This document shows positions 16,754 through 25,480 of a DNA stretch of 64,000 bases, one piece after another. The DNA is from a virus. Position 1 is the first letter of the stretch; every line of letters starts with the position of its first letter. The stretch is from positions 1 through 64,000 of IMG/VR virus record IMGVR_UViG_3300035698_027542, one strand, 5' to 3'. Under the pieces are notes generated by a model. It made no database searches, was not told the origin of the DNA, and saw only the letters and a list, made by a program, of their open reading frames with translations. A program made the position numbers and the translations under genes.

Positions 16754-17005
16754 TTAAATTAGTTGACTCTGTTGTTGACCTGATGGTACTGGTCTCCCCA
16801 AAGCCCCCAATACGTAATCTTTTACTTGTGCTATTTGTTCTGTAGAAAAATCAGGAAATTCTTGACTAATAGCCTGATACATATCTCCCCCACTATGAAC
16901 AACCTGTTGAATATTTTGCAACTTGGCACTCCATATCTGAGGGTCATATTCAGAACTTTTCATTATTTCTCTGTCTTGGTACTTTTTACTTTTTATAATC
17001 TTCAT
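16754..17005 (-). CDS. MKIIK-tagged small protein
   Basis: 83 residues starting MKIIKSKKYQDREIMKSS (tag family 2). The body is a Gln-rich helical domain (LQNIQQVVHSGGDMYQAIS, STEQIAQVKDYVLGAL) with a PSGQQQSQ tail. No known domain. It begins the coupled run 16754-10342 leading into the scaffold and capsid genes. Confidence 0.6.
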   Translation of the reverse strand: MKIIKSKKYQDREIMKSSEYDPQIWSAKLQNIQQVVHSGGDMYQAISQEFPDFSTEQIAQVKDYVLGALGRPVPSGQQQSQLI

Positions 17006-17059
17006 AGATATTTTCCTTATTCTATTCCCTATTCTGTGTAAACAAAAAAATTCCTTTAA

Positions 17060-17726
17060 TTATATCAATTTAGGCTTGCTCCAATTATCTACTGCCCATA
17101 ACGGTTGGATATTGAATAACGACCATCATTCCTTAAATTCCTCATCATCAAAAGAATTAAATTTAAAATTACATTTTGGAATTATATGATCTATATGCCA
17201 TCCATATTTACCATAATTATCCCAAGACATCCCATTTACAAACTGCTTTTCAAGATGATCCATTAATTCTTTTCTTGAATATCCAACAAGATTCTCCCAC
17301 CTTCTTCTTTTCTTTGATAATCCATCTAACTTTAAAGAATGCCTTATATTCCTTGAAACATTACTATGTATCTTTTTCTCGATATCTTTCATAAAACAAT
17401 CTTTACTTTTTTTCGGATGATGATTTCTATAATATCTCTTAGATTGAATCAATATCTTTTCTTTATTTTCTTCATAATATGATTTATGATATTCCCTTAC
17501 AGATTTTTTGTTTTCTTCATAATATTCTTTTTTTCGTTTCTCATTTTTAATATAAGATTCTGATCTCTCGTCTCTGTGTTTTTGACGATTTTCTTTACGT
17601 TTTTGATTGTAATAATCCCTATTATTCAAATAGTTATTTTTGTTGCTACAAATCTTAGAGCAACATTTAGAATCTCTCCTTTTTTTTCTCAAATTCTACA
17701 CCACATATCATACAAATTAACATCAT
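17060..17726 (-). pseudogene. Degenerate HNH homing endonuclease (frameshift plus in-frame TGA)
   Basis: The open middle part (17126-17692) has a basic Lys/Arg/Tyr-rich linker and the catalytic WHIDHIIPKCNF. Upstream, in a different frame, an ATG at 17726 encodes CMICGVEFE, which completes a CxxC...CCSKIC zinc finger only if the frame shifts at the A8 run (17682-17689). Downstream, TGA at 17128-17126 interrupts the frame, after which WSLFNIQPLWAVDN supplies the third HNH element before a TAA at 17060. As read, the protein lacks both the first finger half and the last catalytic Asn, so it is probably inactive. TGA acts as a normal stop elsewhere here. Small homing genes of this kind insert between phage structural genes. 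Confidence 0.75.
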
Positions 17727-17730
17727 GTTA

Positions 17731-18147
17731 TTATCCCTTAACGTGCCTTGGAATTTCGATAGTGGCTAATTGTTCAACAGTATAATTAGGAGCACCTTTA
17801 GGAAATGGAATACCCCACTTTTCAGAAGCGTGGCTAAGAGCAGCTACTGAACTGGTGAAATATTCACCACTTGGAGCATATACTTTTGCTTTGGGGTCAT
17901 CTGGCAACTTCTTAATCCCAGAAAAGAATCGTTTTGCCCCATCTCTAGTTAAAGAAGGTCCCATAACCACAAAATAATCAGAGTTTGTAGTATAGTCGTG
18001 ACCTTCCCATCTTATATAAGATAATTGACCAAGCTGTTTGTCAAATCTCTTTTTTAATTTTTGAGATCTTTCATGGTACCCTGGTTTCCAATCAATCCCT
18101 CTATCTCTTATTCTTTTTCTGCCCGAAAATTTAAGTAGTGTCTCCAT
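17731..18147 (-). CDS. Hypothetical protein next to portal
   Basis: 138 residues; its start overlaps the portal C-terminal codons by 17 bases. Basic N terminus (METLLKFSGRKRIRDRG), then a compact alpha/beta region (SYIRWEGHDYTTNSDYFVVMG, AKVYAPSGEYFTSSVAALSHA, WGIPFPKGAPNYT). No family recognised. Position suggests a head-completion or portal-associated role, which is inference. Confidence 0.55.
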   Translation of the reverse strand: METLLKFSGRKRIRDRGIDWKPGYHERSQKLKKRFDKQLGQLSYIRWEGHDYTTNSDYFVVMGPSLTRDGAKRFFSGIKKLPDDPKAKVYAPSGEYFTSSVAALSHASEKWGIPFPKGAPNYTVEQLATIEIPRHVKG

Positions 18148-21100
18148 TTTCTATATTCCCTATATATAAAATTTGTCCGTGTGGGATAGATGTCCTACTA
18201 CAGCCTATCTTTCCTTTAGAAAGACAATATTCATACAAAGGGTTCGTCCCGTCTCCTTCTACAGAAGCTGTTTTTATTAAAGCTCCATCTTCTGCTTTTT
18301 TTCTACTTTTGCTTGCATCTGCCATATGGCTAACAATTGTATCTCTTACTGCATCTATATTTTCATTTACAGCAGCCTCATTAAATCTCAACACTCTCCA
18401 ACCCACATTAGCTAATTTATTATCTCTCTGAAGATCTCTTTGCTGAAAATCCTCTCTCTCATGCCAAATTGCTCCATCTACTTCTATCCCAACTCCGATT
18501 TTTGGATAAGCAAAATCAATAGCATAAGGTCTTGACTCTCCTGGAACTTTCACCTGATACTGAGCAAATAAATCATGAGGAGTATTCATGTCCGAAAGAG
18601 TCCTAAACATTTTTTGTTCTAACTTTGTTAGTTTAATCATTTTTGGAGGAAGAGTTTGTTCTTCTTCTTGTTTATTTTTAGAACCTCTTTTCCCTATTTT
18701 TGGCAACTCTCCAGAAGCGGCCGCTCCCATAGATGGTGCTCCCCCAGCACCTCCCATTGGAGCGCCTCCCATGCCTCCCATTGGAGCACCCCCCATTTCA
18801 CCGCCTGGAGCGCCGCCTGGCATACCTCCACCCATGTCTCCACCTGGCATACCTCCAGCCATACCTCCACCCATATCTCCACCCATCGGGCCTCCACCCA
18901 TTGGAGCGCCGCCCATTGCATCGCCGCCCATCCCCGCTACCATCCCATTTGCCTGGGCCATAATTTGTTCTTCTCTTATTTTCTCAACTTCTGAATCATA
19001 ATCTAAATCCATTTCTTCAAGAACTGTTTGTGCTGAAACCATTCCTTTATCATACATTTGCATTAAGGTTTGTATTCTATTTGTTTTATCTCTAAGCTGT
19101 AAATCATTCCATGTAAGTTTAGGATATAAATAAGCTATTTCTTCAATCTCTTTAGATTCCTCTTCATCTATAAACCCCTGCATCATAGCCACAGGTTTAA
19201 AAATATTAATTTCTACCCATGTTTTTAATTTATTTCTCCAGTTATCTAATCTTCTAATAAGAACTTCAATACCAACTTGTGCCGAATTGCCCTGAACAGT
19301 TACTACTCCATTTCTCATAGTAACAAATAATTCATAAGGAACAGAAAAACAATATACATTATCGTTATAAGGAACTCTTGTTATCTCTTTCCCTGCATAT
19401 TTTTTAGATTTAGAATAAAGAGTAGGAGTTCTTCCCTTAAACCCCTTAGAAATATATACAACATATTGTTGATGCCTAGTTATATATTCATGTCCATTTT
19501 TATTAAAATATTTTTTATTCTTAGATTCTTTTTTATTATATTCTCTAATTTTAGTTACATAGCCACATTTGAATGCTATTTCTGCAAAATCTTCTGCAAG
19601 TTGTTTACTAGAAGTATAATAAGATTGACCTTTAACTTTTCTATTCTCTCCAATATGATTATGAACACAACCATCTCCATTAATCATAGCTTCTAATACT
19701 ATCTCTAAACATTCAGGTGTTAGATTTTTTACAAATGGAGAAAGTTTTTTATTAATAAATCCTTTTCCAAAATTATTACTAAGATATAATGCTAAATCTG
19801 GCTTATAAGTAGATACATGCGTTTTTCCTACATAATGTTTCTCAAACATGCTATCAAATAATTCTTCAATATCTTCTCTTGCCTCACTATCTCTATTTTG
19901 ACTAATTCCAACAACTGTTTGTTTTCTTGTTCTATTTTTTCTTTTTTCTTTAGTAGTCCATCCCTCAGAAACATAGTATCCAACCATTTTACAATAGTCA
20001 TAAATAGAATACTTTTCATCTCCTATTTGAATTGATTTTTGATATTCTCCTTCATAACCATCTACTGCTCCTATAAATTTAGATCTTGAACGAATTTCAT
20101 CCGCTCTCGTAAATTTGTAATCATTAGATCCTCTTTTAGCACTCCACATCCTATGATTAGGAGTTACTAGAATATCTATTTTATCAGTGTTAAAGTGAAC
20201 CATCTCTCCATCATAATCATAAACCATTTTCTTATATGGAAGATGATATTCTATTTTTTTAGTCTCAGGATTATAACAAGCGATCTTATCTTTCTTAGGA
20301 TCTATCTCCCGATAACTTTTAAAGCCAGAATCACAAAGAGTTTTGGTATCAGCACTTAGGCACGTATATCCAGCCATTTCCCCATTTAATATAGCTTGAT
20401 TAAGCATAAGACCATCAAGAATTTCTTTTCCAACTTGTTCTATTTCTGCTGTAATATTATGAATTTTTCCTGTTGCTCCATACCACTCATAATCAAAAGC
20501 GTGATGTGTAACAATAGTCAAATTAGGGTCATTAGCAACTGCCGCTAGTTGATTCTGAACGTCTTGCAAATCAGTATCAGTTGCAGGTCTATCTTTATCC
20601 CCCACCTTTACAACCCTAACAGGAAGAATTAATCTTTCAGCAACAATCCAGTTAGCAGTCATAATTTTTGTTTTATAAGCTAAAACTGTAAATAACCTTT
20701 GGAGCATTGATGTCCCATATGTCCCATAATCACTAGCATTATGTTTTAAATGACTAATACATCTATCTGACAATCTAACAGGCTGACCAGACGAAACCGC
20801 TCTAATCAATCCTGCTGGCAAACTATCATATATACTTCTTGGTTCTTTTCTTGAAACAATAAGTTTTAATTCTTCATCTGGAACTAGATAATACTCTGGA
20901 TTACTTGCTAAGGGATTATCTCTGACATCCAGATAATCAGGATTCATCAACTTGATACTTTTAAAAGTTCCATCAGCATGATTACATAATTCTCCATCTG
21001 CTTTTCTTCCCTTCCCTCCACAATTAGGACATTCTATTTCTGCAAATGGGAAGACATCACCAATAAGAAAATATTCATGGCTAATAGCATTAAGCTTTTC

Positions 21101-21517
21101 TGGAAGATCCAGTTTCTCTGATAACCTCTCATAAAATTTTAAGATTTTCTTAGATTTACATTCTAATTTAAAACCATTCATAGAAAAATTAGAATAAAAA
21201 TCTACTCCTGCTGCAACCTTAGGTTCGTTCATGTAGTAAAAACGAGACCATTGCATTATCTCTCTTCTACGACTTGCTATCTGCCAATTCTGAGGTGTAT
21301 GTAACGGGGAAAAGAACATGGGTTGCGTCATTGCAACTCCAGCTCCTGATCCTGCAAATTGTGCATTTTTTGTAATTGGAATATTGACTACTGTAGAATT
21401 AGGCCAACCGCTTTTGCTAACTGGAGCATTAGCAGCAGGTGCATTATAAGCTCCCGATGCAGCAGCAAGTCTTTGTTTATTTTTTGGTGAATTATCTGGT
21501 AAAATAAATTTTGCCAT
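18131..21517 (-). CDS. Portal protein with intein and C-terminal DUF559-like nuclease domain
   Basis: 1128-residue precursor. Residues 1-385 and the segment after 744 form a portal: RRREIMQWSRFYYMNEP, ISHEYFLIGDVFPFAEI, a CPNCGGKGR...C insertion, and an HNITAEIEQVGKEI/MLNQAILNGEMAGYT core of the type seen in large-phage portals. Cys386-Asn744 is an intein (separate entry). After the portal stem comes a Gly-Met-rich linker (about 857-934), then a PD-(D/E)XK domain of DUF559/Vsr type near 965-1065: YAIDFAYPKIGVGIEVDGA, WHEREDFQQRDLQRD and GWRVLRFNE. A tail with IKTASVEG follows. Spliced length is about 769. A nuclease fused to the portal stem is unusual. The portal sits at the capsid vertex, so the domain would lie on the DNA channel or head face. 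RBS AAAGGAT precedes the ATG. Confidence 0.8.
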   Translation of the reverse strand: MAKFILPDNSPKNKQRLAAASGAYNAPAANAPVSKSGWPNSTVVNIPITKNAQFAGSGAGVAMTQPMFFSPLHTPQNWQIASRRREIMQWSRFYYMNEPKVAAGVDFYSNFSMNGFKLECKSKKILKFYERLSEKLDLPEKLNAISHEYFLIGDVFPFAEIECPNCGGKGRKADGELCNHADGTFKSIKLMNPDYLDVRDNPLASNPEYYLVPDEELKLIVSRKEPRSIYDSLPAGLIRAVSSGQPVRLSDRCISHLKHNASDYGTYGTSMLQRLFTVLAYKTKIMTANWIVAERLILPVRVVKVGDKDRPATDTDLQDVQNQLAAVANDPNLTIVTHHAFDYEWYGATGKIHNITAEIEQVGKEILDGLMLNQAILNGEMAGYTCLSADTKTLCDSGFKSYREIDPKKDKIACYNPETKKIEYHLPYKKMVYDYDGEMVHFNTDKIDILVTPNHRMWSAKRGSNDYKFTRADEIRSRSKFIGAVDGYEGEYQKSIQIGDEKYSIYDYCKMVGYYVSEGWTTKEKRKNRTRKQTVVGISQNRDSEAREDIEELFDSMFEKHYVGKTHVSTYKPDLALYLSNNFGKGFINKKLSPFVKNLTPECLEIVLEAMINGDGCVHNHIGENRKVKGQSYYTSSKQLAEDFAEIAFKCGYVTKIREYNKKESKNKKYFNKNGHEYITRHQQYVVYISKGFKGRTPTLYSKSKKYAGKEITRVPYNDNVYCFSVPYELFVTMRNGVVTVQGNSAQVGIEVLIRRLDNWRNKLKTWVEINIFKPVAMMQGFIDEEESKEIEEIAYLYPKLTWNDLQLRDKTNRIQTLMQMYDKGMVSAQTVLEEMDLDYDSEVEKIREEQIMAQANGMVAGMGGDAMGGAPMGGGPMGGDMGGGMAGGMPGGDMGGGMPGGAPGGEMGGAPMGGMGGAPMGGAGGAPSMGAAASGELPKIGKRGSKNKQEEEQTLPPKMIKLTKLEQKMFRTLSDMNTPHDLFAQYQVKVPGESRPYAIDFAYPKIGVGIEVDGAIWHEREDFQQRDLQRDNKLANVGWRVLRFNEAAVNENIDAVRDTIVSHMADASKSRKKAEDGALIKTASVEGDGTNPLYEYCLSKGKIGCSRTSIPHGQILYIGNIENGDTT
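19286..20362 (-). mobile_element. Intein with LAGLIDADG endonuclease, in portal
   Basis: 359 residues from Cys1 (CLSADTKTLCDSGFKSYREI, block A) to C-terminal VVTVQGN, followed by Ser as +1 nucleophile. Block B appears as LVTPNHRMW. Endonuclease motifs are MVGYYVSEGW and LEAMINGDGCV. The penultimate residue is Gly rather than the usual His, which can slow C-terminal cleavage. Removing it joins NGEMAGYT to SAQVGIEVLIRRLDNW in frame. It interrupts the conserved core of the portal, a typical homing choice. Confidence 0.9.
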
Positions 21518-21534
21518 TTTCTATCCTTTAATTT

Positions 21535-22008
21535 TTACCCATCTATTGCTAAATCCGTACATGATCTCATAATTTCCTCTTTCCTTACATCGACATTTTC
21601 CATCATTTTTCTTTTGGGATCTACACACATTCTGAATTCATCTGATGTATATTCATCTTTCACCGTATCTTCATCATGTTTTGCATGGTCTTTGTTTTTG
21701 TCTTTTCGTCTCGTTTGCTTAGAAGAAGCAACAGAGACCACGTTACTCACAAAATCTAATTTTGGACCATAGTCCTTATATCGTTCTCCCTTTTGAGGAA
21801 CTTTGCGAGGATGTGGTCCTCCTTGAATAGGAGTCATAACCATATGACAACTTTGACATTCTTGTGCATCTTGAGATACAGATGCTCCACAATATGGGCA
21901 TACAGAAATTGCCTGGGTAGGGTCTTTCTCTCCAGGCAATTTTAGTGGTTTTAGTGGTTTTAATTCTTTAAGATCGTTTATAGGTTTAAGTTCTGCTAAC
22001 TTTTTTTT
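21535..22008 (-). CDS. Zinc-ribbon protein; probable frameshifted extension of 21996-23183 gene
   Basis: No ATG exists in this frame; the only candidate start is TTG at 21939. The frame opens at the A10 run (22001-22010) that ends the upstream gene and continues LAELKPINDLKELKPLKPLK before the zinc ribbon CPYCGASVSQDAQECQSC. One -1 slip on the A run would join both reading frames into a single protein. The remainder is basic then acidic (KQTRRKDKNKDHAKHDEDTV) and ends near MRSCTDLAIDG. The frameshift may be programmed, transcriptional slippage, or an assembly error. Portal follows downstream. Confidence 0.55.
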   Translation of the reverse strand, partial: KKKLAELKPINDLKELKPLKPLKLPGEKDPTQAISVCPYCGASVSQDAQECQSCHMVMTPIQGGPHPRKVPQKGERYKDYGPKLDFVSNVVSVASSKQTRRKDKNKDHAKHDEDTVKDEYTSDEFRMCVDPKRKMMENVDVRKEEIMRSCTDLAIDG

Positions 22009-23183
22009 TTACTTGCCTCTTTCCAGTTAAAAGGTTTTGAAGTATCAATAGCTCCTTCTATATCACCTTTAGCTCTAGCATCTTGCAATCTTGATTCTGT
22101 ATTACCATACTCAGGAAGAATTGGTCTTCTTGTCTGCCCAGGTTTTAGTTGCATATTGCTTGTTTCTGGAATATTTCTATCAATTTCAAAACGTTTATTA
22201 AGATATCCACCGACCCATTCCCCATCATTATTTTTATAAGGACGTGAATATTTATCCATTATATTGTTACGCCAAATTGTTTCGTAATCAATATTCCAAA
22301 TATTATCAACAACAAGACCAAATCCTTTATTCCTTTCAACTATATGCCAATCAGAAACTGGCTGATGTAAGAAAGGATCTATTCTTGATTGACTTGGTCC
22401 CCACAAAATAGCATTATCTAAAGATTTATGTTGTGCTGTCTTTGTGAGATTATATACTTTTTTCTTATTTTTGTTAACAACTCCTTGAGCCAACTTTTTA
22501 ATTGTTTTTTCTATTTCTCCAACTACTGTTGGTGTTCCCATTATCCCTTGCTCCTCTCTTAAAGGAAATAAATTATCTGAAAATACTTTTGCTGCAATTT
22601 GCCCTTTTATTCCCTCATCATCAGCATCATAATATTGTTCCATTCCTGTTTTAAGATGATCTCCTGCTACACCACCCACTTGCTGAAGAACTTGAGACAT
22701 ATCTGTATTATCTGCCCATCTCCTAAAATCTTCTATTTTTTCAAACGGAGGTTGAGGTATTGACATCATTTGTTCTTCTTCTAACTGGTCCCCCATCATT
22801 TCTGGAGTTTCATTAAACTCATCAAAAGAAACAGGATTAGGAACTTGTGCTTTTTTAAGATTAAAAGCTTTAACAACTTTATTTTTAGATTGAAAAGTTT
22901 TATTAGTTAAATTAGCAACAGCCTGCTCTGTACCCCTTATATCTGTAGCTGCGTCTTCTAACCCTTCTGATCTCAAACTTTCAGAATAATTAATAACCTC
23001 CTGTGAATTATTAACATTCTCTAATCCCAAAGGAGGAGATGTCATAAAATCTTGAATATTATTATATTCTGGGAACATAGCTAAAACCTTATTTGATGCA
23101 GCAATAAAATTAAGATCATTAGTAGGATCAGTAATCGCTGGTATTGGTGCTATTCCTTGAGATTTTTTTAAATTAAAAGACAT
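21996..23183 (-). CDS. Virion-cluster protein with three internal tag-like repeats
   Basis: 395 residues. The same short motif occurs three times: MSFNLKKSQG at the N terminus, KAFNLKKAQV near 105 and KVYNLTKTAQH near 240, each starting a new segment. Between them are acidic, Pro/Gln-rich helices; the last segment is more globular (WGPSQSRIDPFLHQPVSDWH, NKGFGLVVDNIWNIDYE). It looks like three tagged proteins fused end to end, or a polyprotein cut at the motif. It ends ASKKKS at an A10 run. Function unknown; upstream of portal. Confidence 0.6.
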   Translation of the reverse strand: MSFNLKKSQGIAPIPAITDPTNDLNFIAASNKVLAMFPEYNNIQDFMTSPPLGLENVNNSQEVINYSESLRSEGLEDAATDIRGTEQAVANLTNKTFQSKNKVVKAFNLKKAQVPNPVSFDEFNETPEMMGDQLEEEQMMSIPQPPFEKIEDFRRWADNTDMSQVLQQVGGVAGDHLKTGMEQYYDADDEGIKGQIAAKVFSDNLFPLREEQGIMGTPTVVGEIEKTIKKLAQGVVNKNKKKVYNLTKTAQHKSLDNAILWGPSQSRIDPFLHQPVSDWHIVERNKGFGLVVDNIWNIDYETIWRNNIMDKYSRPYKNNDGEWVGGYLNKRFEIDRNIPETSNMQLKPGQTRRPILPEYGNTESRLQDARAKGDIEGAIDTSKPFNWKEASKKKS

Positions 23184-23186
23184 TAA

Positions 23187-23846
23187 TTACTCCGATTTAT
23201 TAAATAGGCTTTCCATAAGTTTTTGTGTTACTTCTTTAGAGGTAAGAGATTTTCCTCCACCTCTCCATGATTCATCTTCTTGTCCTTTTTTCTTTTGGAC
23301 ATCTTCGGAAACTTTTTCGCCGCCTGTTTTTTCTTTTACTCTCATAAAATCCTTATCATCAAATATACTCATATTATTATTTTGAACTTTATAATTTGTT
23401 CCGCTTAAAGTTCCAGCAGGAGAAACTGATGAAGCCTTGCCTTGAATAGTAGATTTTAAAGTATCTACTAAATTGTCCATTCTTTTTTGCTCTGCCTCTC
23501 GCTTATTAGAAGAGATATGAGCCTTTTCTTGAATAGTTTTTGTTTTATTATCTATTTCTTGAGATGCCTTACTATTTCTGTTAGCATCCCATATAGTATT
23601 AGAACTATTCCCCTTAATGTACTTGGAAGGGCCTCCCTCATCTGATATATTACCAGTTGTTGCTGATGAAATATGTTGCGTAGTCATAAACCCATCATCT
23701 TTATTAGACAATTTTTTAGATTTTTGTTCTTCTGCTATTTGGTTCAAAGTTTTTTCAGGTGTAGCCTCTGATTTTACAACTTTTTCAGAAGATGTTTCAT
23801 TATCCAAAAATTTAATTTTGTGTTGATCTGACATTCTTTGGATCAT
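23187..23846 (-). CDS. Low-complexity virion-cluster protein
   Basis: 219 residues, overlapping the previous stop (TAATG) with GGAGAT upstream. Ser/Lys/Glu/Asn-rich and predicted disordered or coiled, with no globular domain (segments such as NKREAEQKRMDNLVDTLK). Composition fits a scaffold or internal head protein. Co-transcribed with its neighbours. Confidence 0.55.
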   Translation of the reverse strand: MIQRMSDQHKIKFLDNETSSEKVVKSEATPEKTLNQIAEEQKSKKLSNKDDGFMTTQHISSATTGNISDEGGPSKYIKGNSSNTIWDANRNSKASQEIDNKTKTIQEKAHISSNKREAEQKRMDNLVDTLKSTIQGKASSVSPAGTLSGTNYKVQNNNMSIFDDKDFMRVKEKTGGEKVSEDVQKKKGQEDESWRGGGKSLTSKEVTQKLMESLFNKSE

Positions 23847-24580
23847 TATTTATCTCCAATCATATATTTTAATTTATTAACTATTTTATCTTTCTGATCT
23901 TTTATCATTTCTGTCATAGAAGAAGCAGCTTTCATAGGTTTTTGTTCAGCTTTGCTTTTATCTGGCTTCCCATAGACTTGATCAAGATTATCATGTGTCA
24001 TGTCTTCTTCGGGATCTGACAGATCTGCTGACGTAAATTTAATAGTCCATTTACCATCTGAGCGTTCTGCCCCATTAAAATTCAATCCAAACATCTTATT
24101 AACTTCATGAGAAATCTCTTTAAGTTCTTCGTTTTCTACTGTATCTGTAAAGCCTTTTTCATCAGGATATTTTTTATCTGGTATTACTACCTGAATATCT
24201 TTAACCCCTTCAGGAGATATAGATTCTTTCACAAACTCCGCTTTAAAATCTTGTAATCTTCTTCCAGGATATCCGTAACTTTGAAGTTTTTCGTACACAT
24301 ATGTGGTAAGAGTTTTTCGACCATTTTCTTTTGGAGCTAATGCCTCATCTTCCCCTGGTTGGATACTAACATCATCATTTACTCCATTAGTATCATCTAT
24401 CCCATTAACATCATCTATTCCATTAGTATTACCTACATCTTCTTCCATAGCATTTTCTGTTTCCATTGGACGAGAAAGATCCTCATCAGCAATAGATGAT
24501 TCCCCAAAACCTTCCGACAAAGGATTAGAGAAATTCTGTGCTACCATTACTCTAGTCTTACCTGTTGGTACAAGATCCAT
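23846..24580 (-). CDS. Virion-cluster protein with NGIDD repeats
   Basis: 244 residues. The N-terminal third is acidic with short repeats (NGIDDVNGIDDTNGVNDD). The middle (residues about 85-205) is globular: TTYVYEKLQSYGYPGRRLQD, VKDIQVVIPDKKYP, NEVNKMFGLNF and SDGKWTIKFTSA. The tail is basic. No family known. Its stop overlaps the next start. Probably structural by context. Confidence 0.55.
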   Translation of the reverse strand: MDLVPTGKTRVMVAQNFSNPLSEGFGESSIADEDLSRPMETENAMEEDVGNTNGIDDVNGIDDTNGVNDDVSIQPGEDEALAPKENGRKTLTTYVYEKLQSYGYPGRRLQDFKAEFVKESISPEGVKDIQVVIPDKKYPDEKGFTDTVENEELKEISHEVNKMFGLNFNGAERSDGKWTIKFTSADLSDPEEDMTHDNLDQVYGKPDKSKAEQKPMKAASSMTEMIKDQKDKIVNKLKYMIGDK

Positions 24581-24612
24581 ATCACTAACTCCATTAATAA
24601 AGGTTATCTATC

Positions 24613-25398
24613 TTACTTATCAGCAATCATGGCATCTGCGTAATCATCACCATAAAGCTGTCTCCAGTATTCCTTTAAGAAACCTTTATTCTTTTCATCA
24701 AGATTACCGACTTTAACAAATTTAACTTCATTAGAAGCATCTTTTTTCTTATCATCTTTATCATCTTTATCATCTTCCTTAAAAGGACATTTTTCTCCAG
24801 CTTCTTGTCTTTTTCCCTTGTCGCTCTTTGCCTTTTGTGCAGAACCCTCATAAGGACCAGTCCCATCACGTTTCCCTCTTTCTGTTTTCCCAGCTTCTTT
24901 TGTTTCTTCATCCGCTACTTCTTTTTTATCTTCTTCTTTATCTTCTTCATCGCCATCTCCCTGTTTTGCTTTAATTTTTTCTTTTAAAGCATCAGGTAAC
25001 TTTTCCTGAGCAGGAGTTAATTCTGCCTTTTTAACTTCTTCTTCAGTCGATCCGCCCTTTTCCTCTTTTGTGGGAACTTCTGGATCGTTAGTGAATTTTT
25101 CTTCACCTTCTGCTTTTGGCTGACCAGAATCTGGACCTTCAGCATCTGGTTCCTTAGTAGCTGTAGCAGATTTTTCATCTGTGTCCTTCTTAGCACTAGG
25201 GCCTGCCTTAGGCATTGTTGTTGATTCTCCTGTTTGATGGAGAGGCTCAACATCTAGTTGACCACTTGAGTCTGCTTCTTCTTGCTCTGCTGTTTTAACA
25301 GATGCCGTTTTTACCTGATTTGCTTTCTTATAATCAGCAACGAAATCCTCAAAACTCCTTGCTGTACCTGTACTAATTCTATTAGTAATAAGCTTCAT
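24613..25398 (-). CDS. Acidic low-complexity protein with KTA motifs
   Basis: 261 residues. The N terminus MKLITNRISTGTARSFEDF resembles tag family 2; then VKTASVKTAEQEE carries two K-T-A motifs. A long Glu/Lys/Asp-rich region follows, and a short ordered C terminus (VKFVKVGNLDEKNKGFLKEY, WRQLYGDDYADAMIADK). It resembles a prohead core protein in composition. GGAGAAT precedes the ATG. Function inferred from context only. Confidence 0.55.
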   Translation of the reverse strand: MKLITNRISTGTARSFEDFVADYKKANQVKTASVKTAEQEEADSSGQLDVEPLHQTGESTTMPKAGPSAKKDTDEKSATATKEPDAEGPDSGQPKAEGEEKFTNDPEVPTKEEKGGSTEEEVKKAELTPAQEKLPDALKEKIKAKQGDGDEEDKEEDKKEVADEETKEAGKTERGKRDGTGPYEGSAQKAKSDKGKRQEAGEKCPFKEDDKDDKDDKKKDASNEVKFVKVGNLDEKNKGFLKEYWRQLYGDDYADAMIADK

Positions 25399-25480
25399 AG
25401 TTTTATTCTCCTTATATTTTTATAAAATCTATGCTATATATTCTCTATTATTTTAAATATTTTATTAAAAATCCTTTTTT

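Noticed and set aside
17126-17128. TGA recoded as Trp or Cys (alternative genetic code)
   Set aside because: TGA is the plain terminator of several other genes here (for example at 3425, 5148 and 63352), so a local nonsense mutation is simpler.
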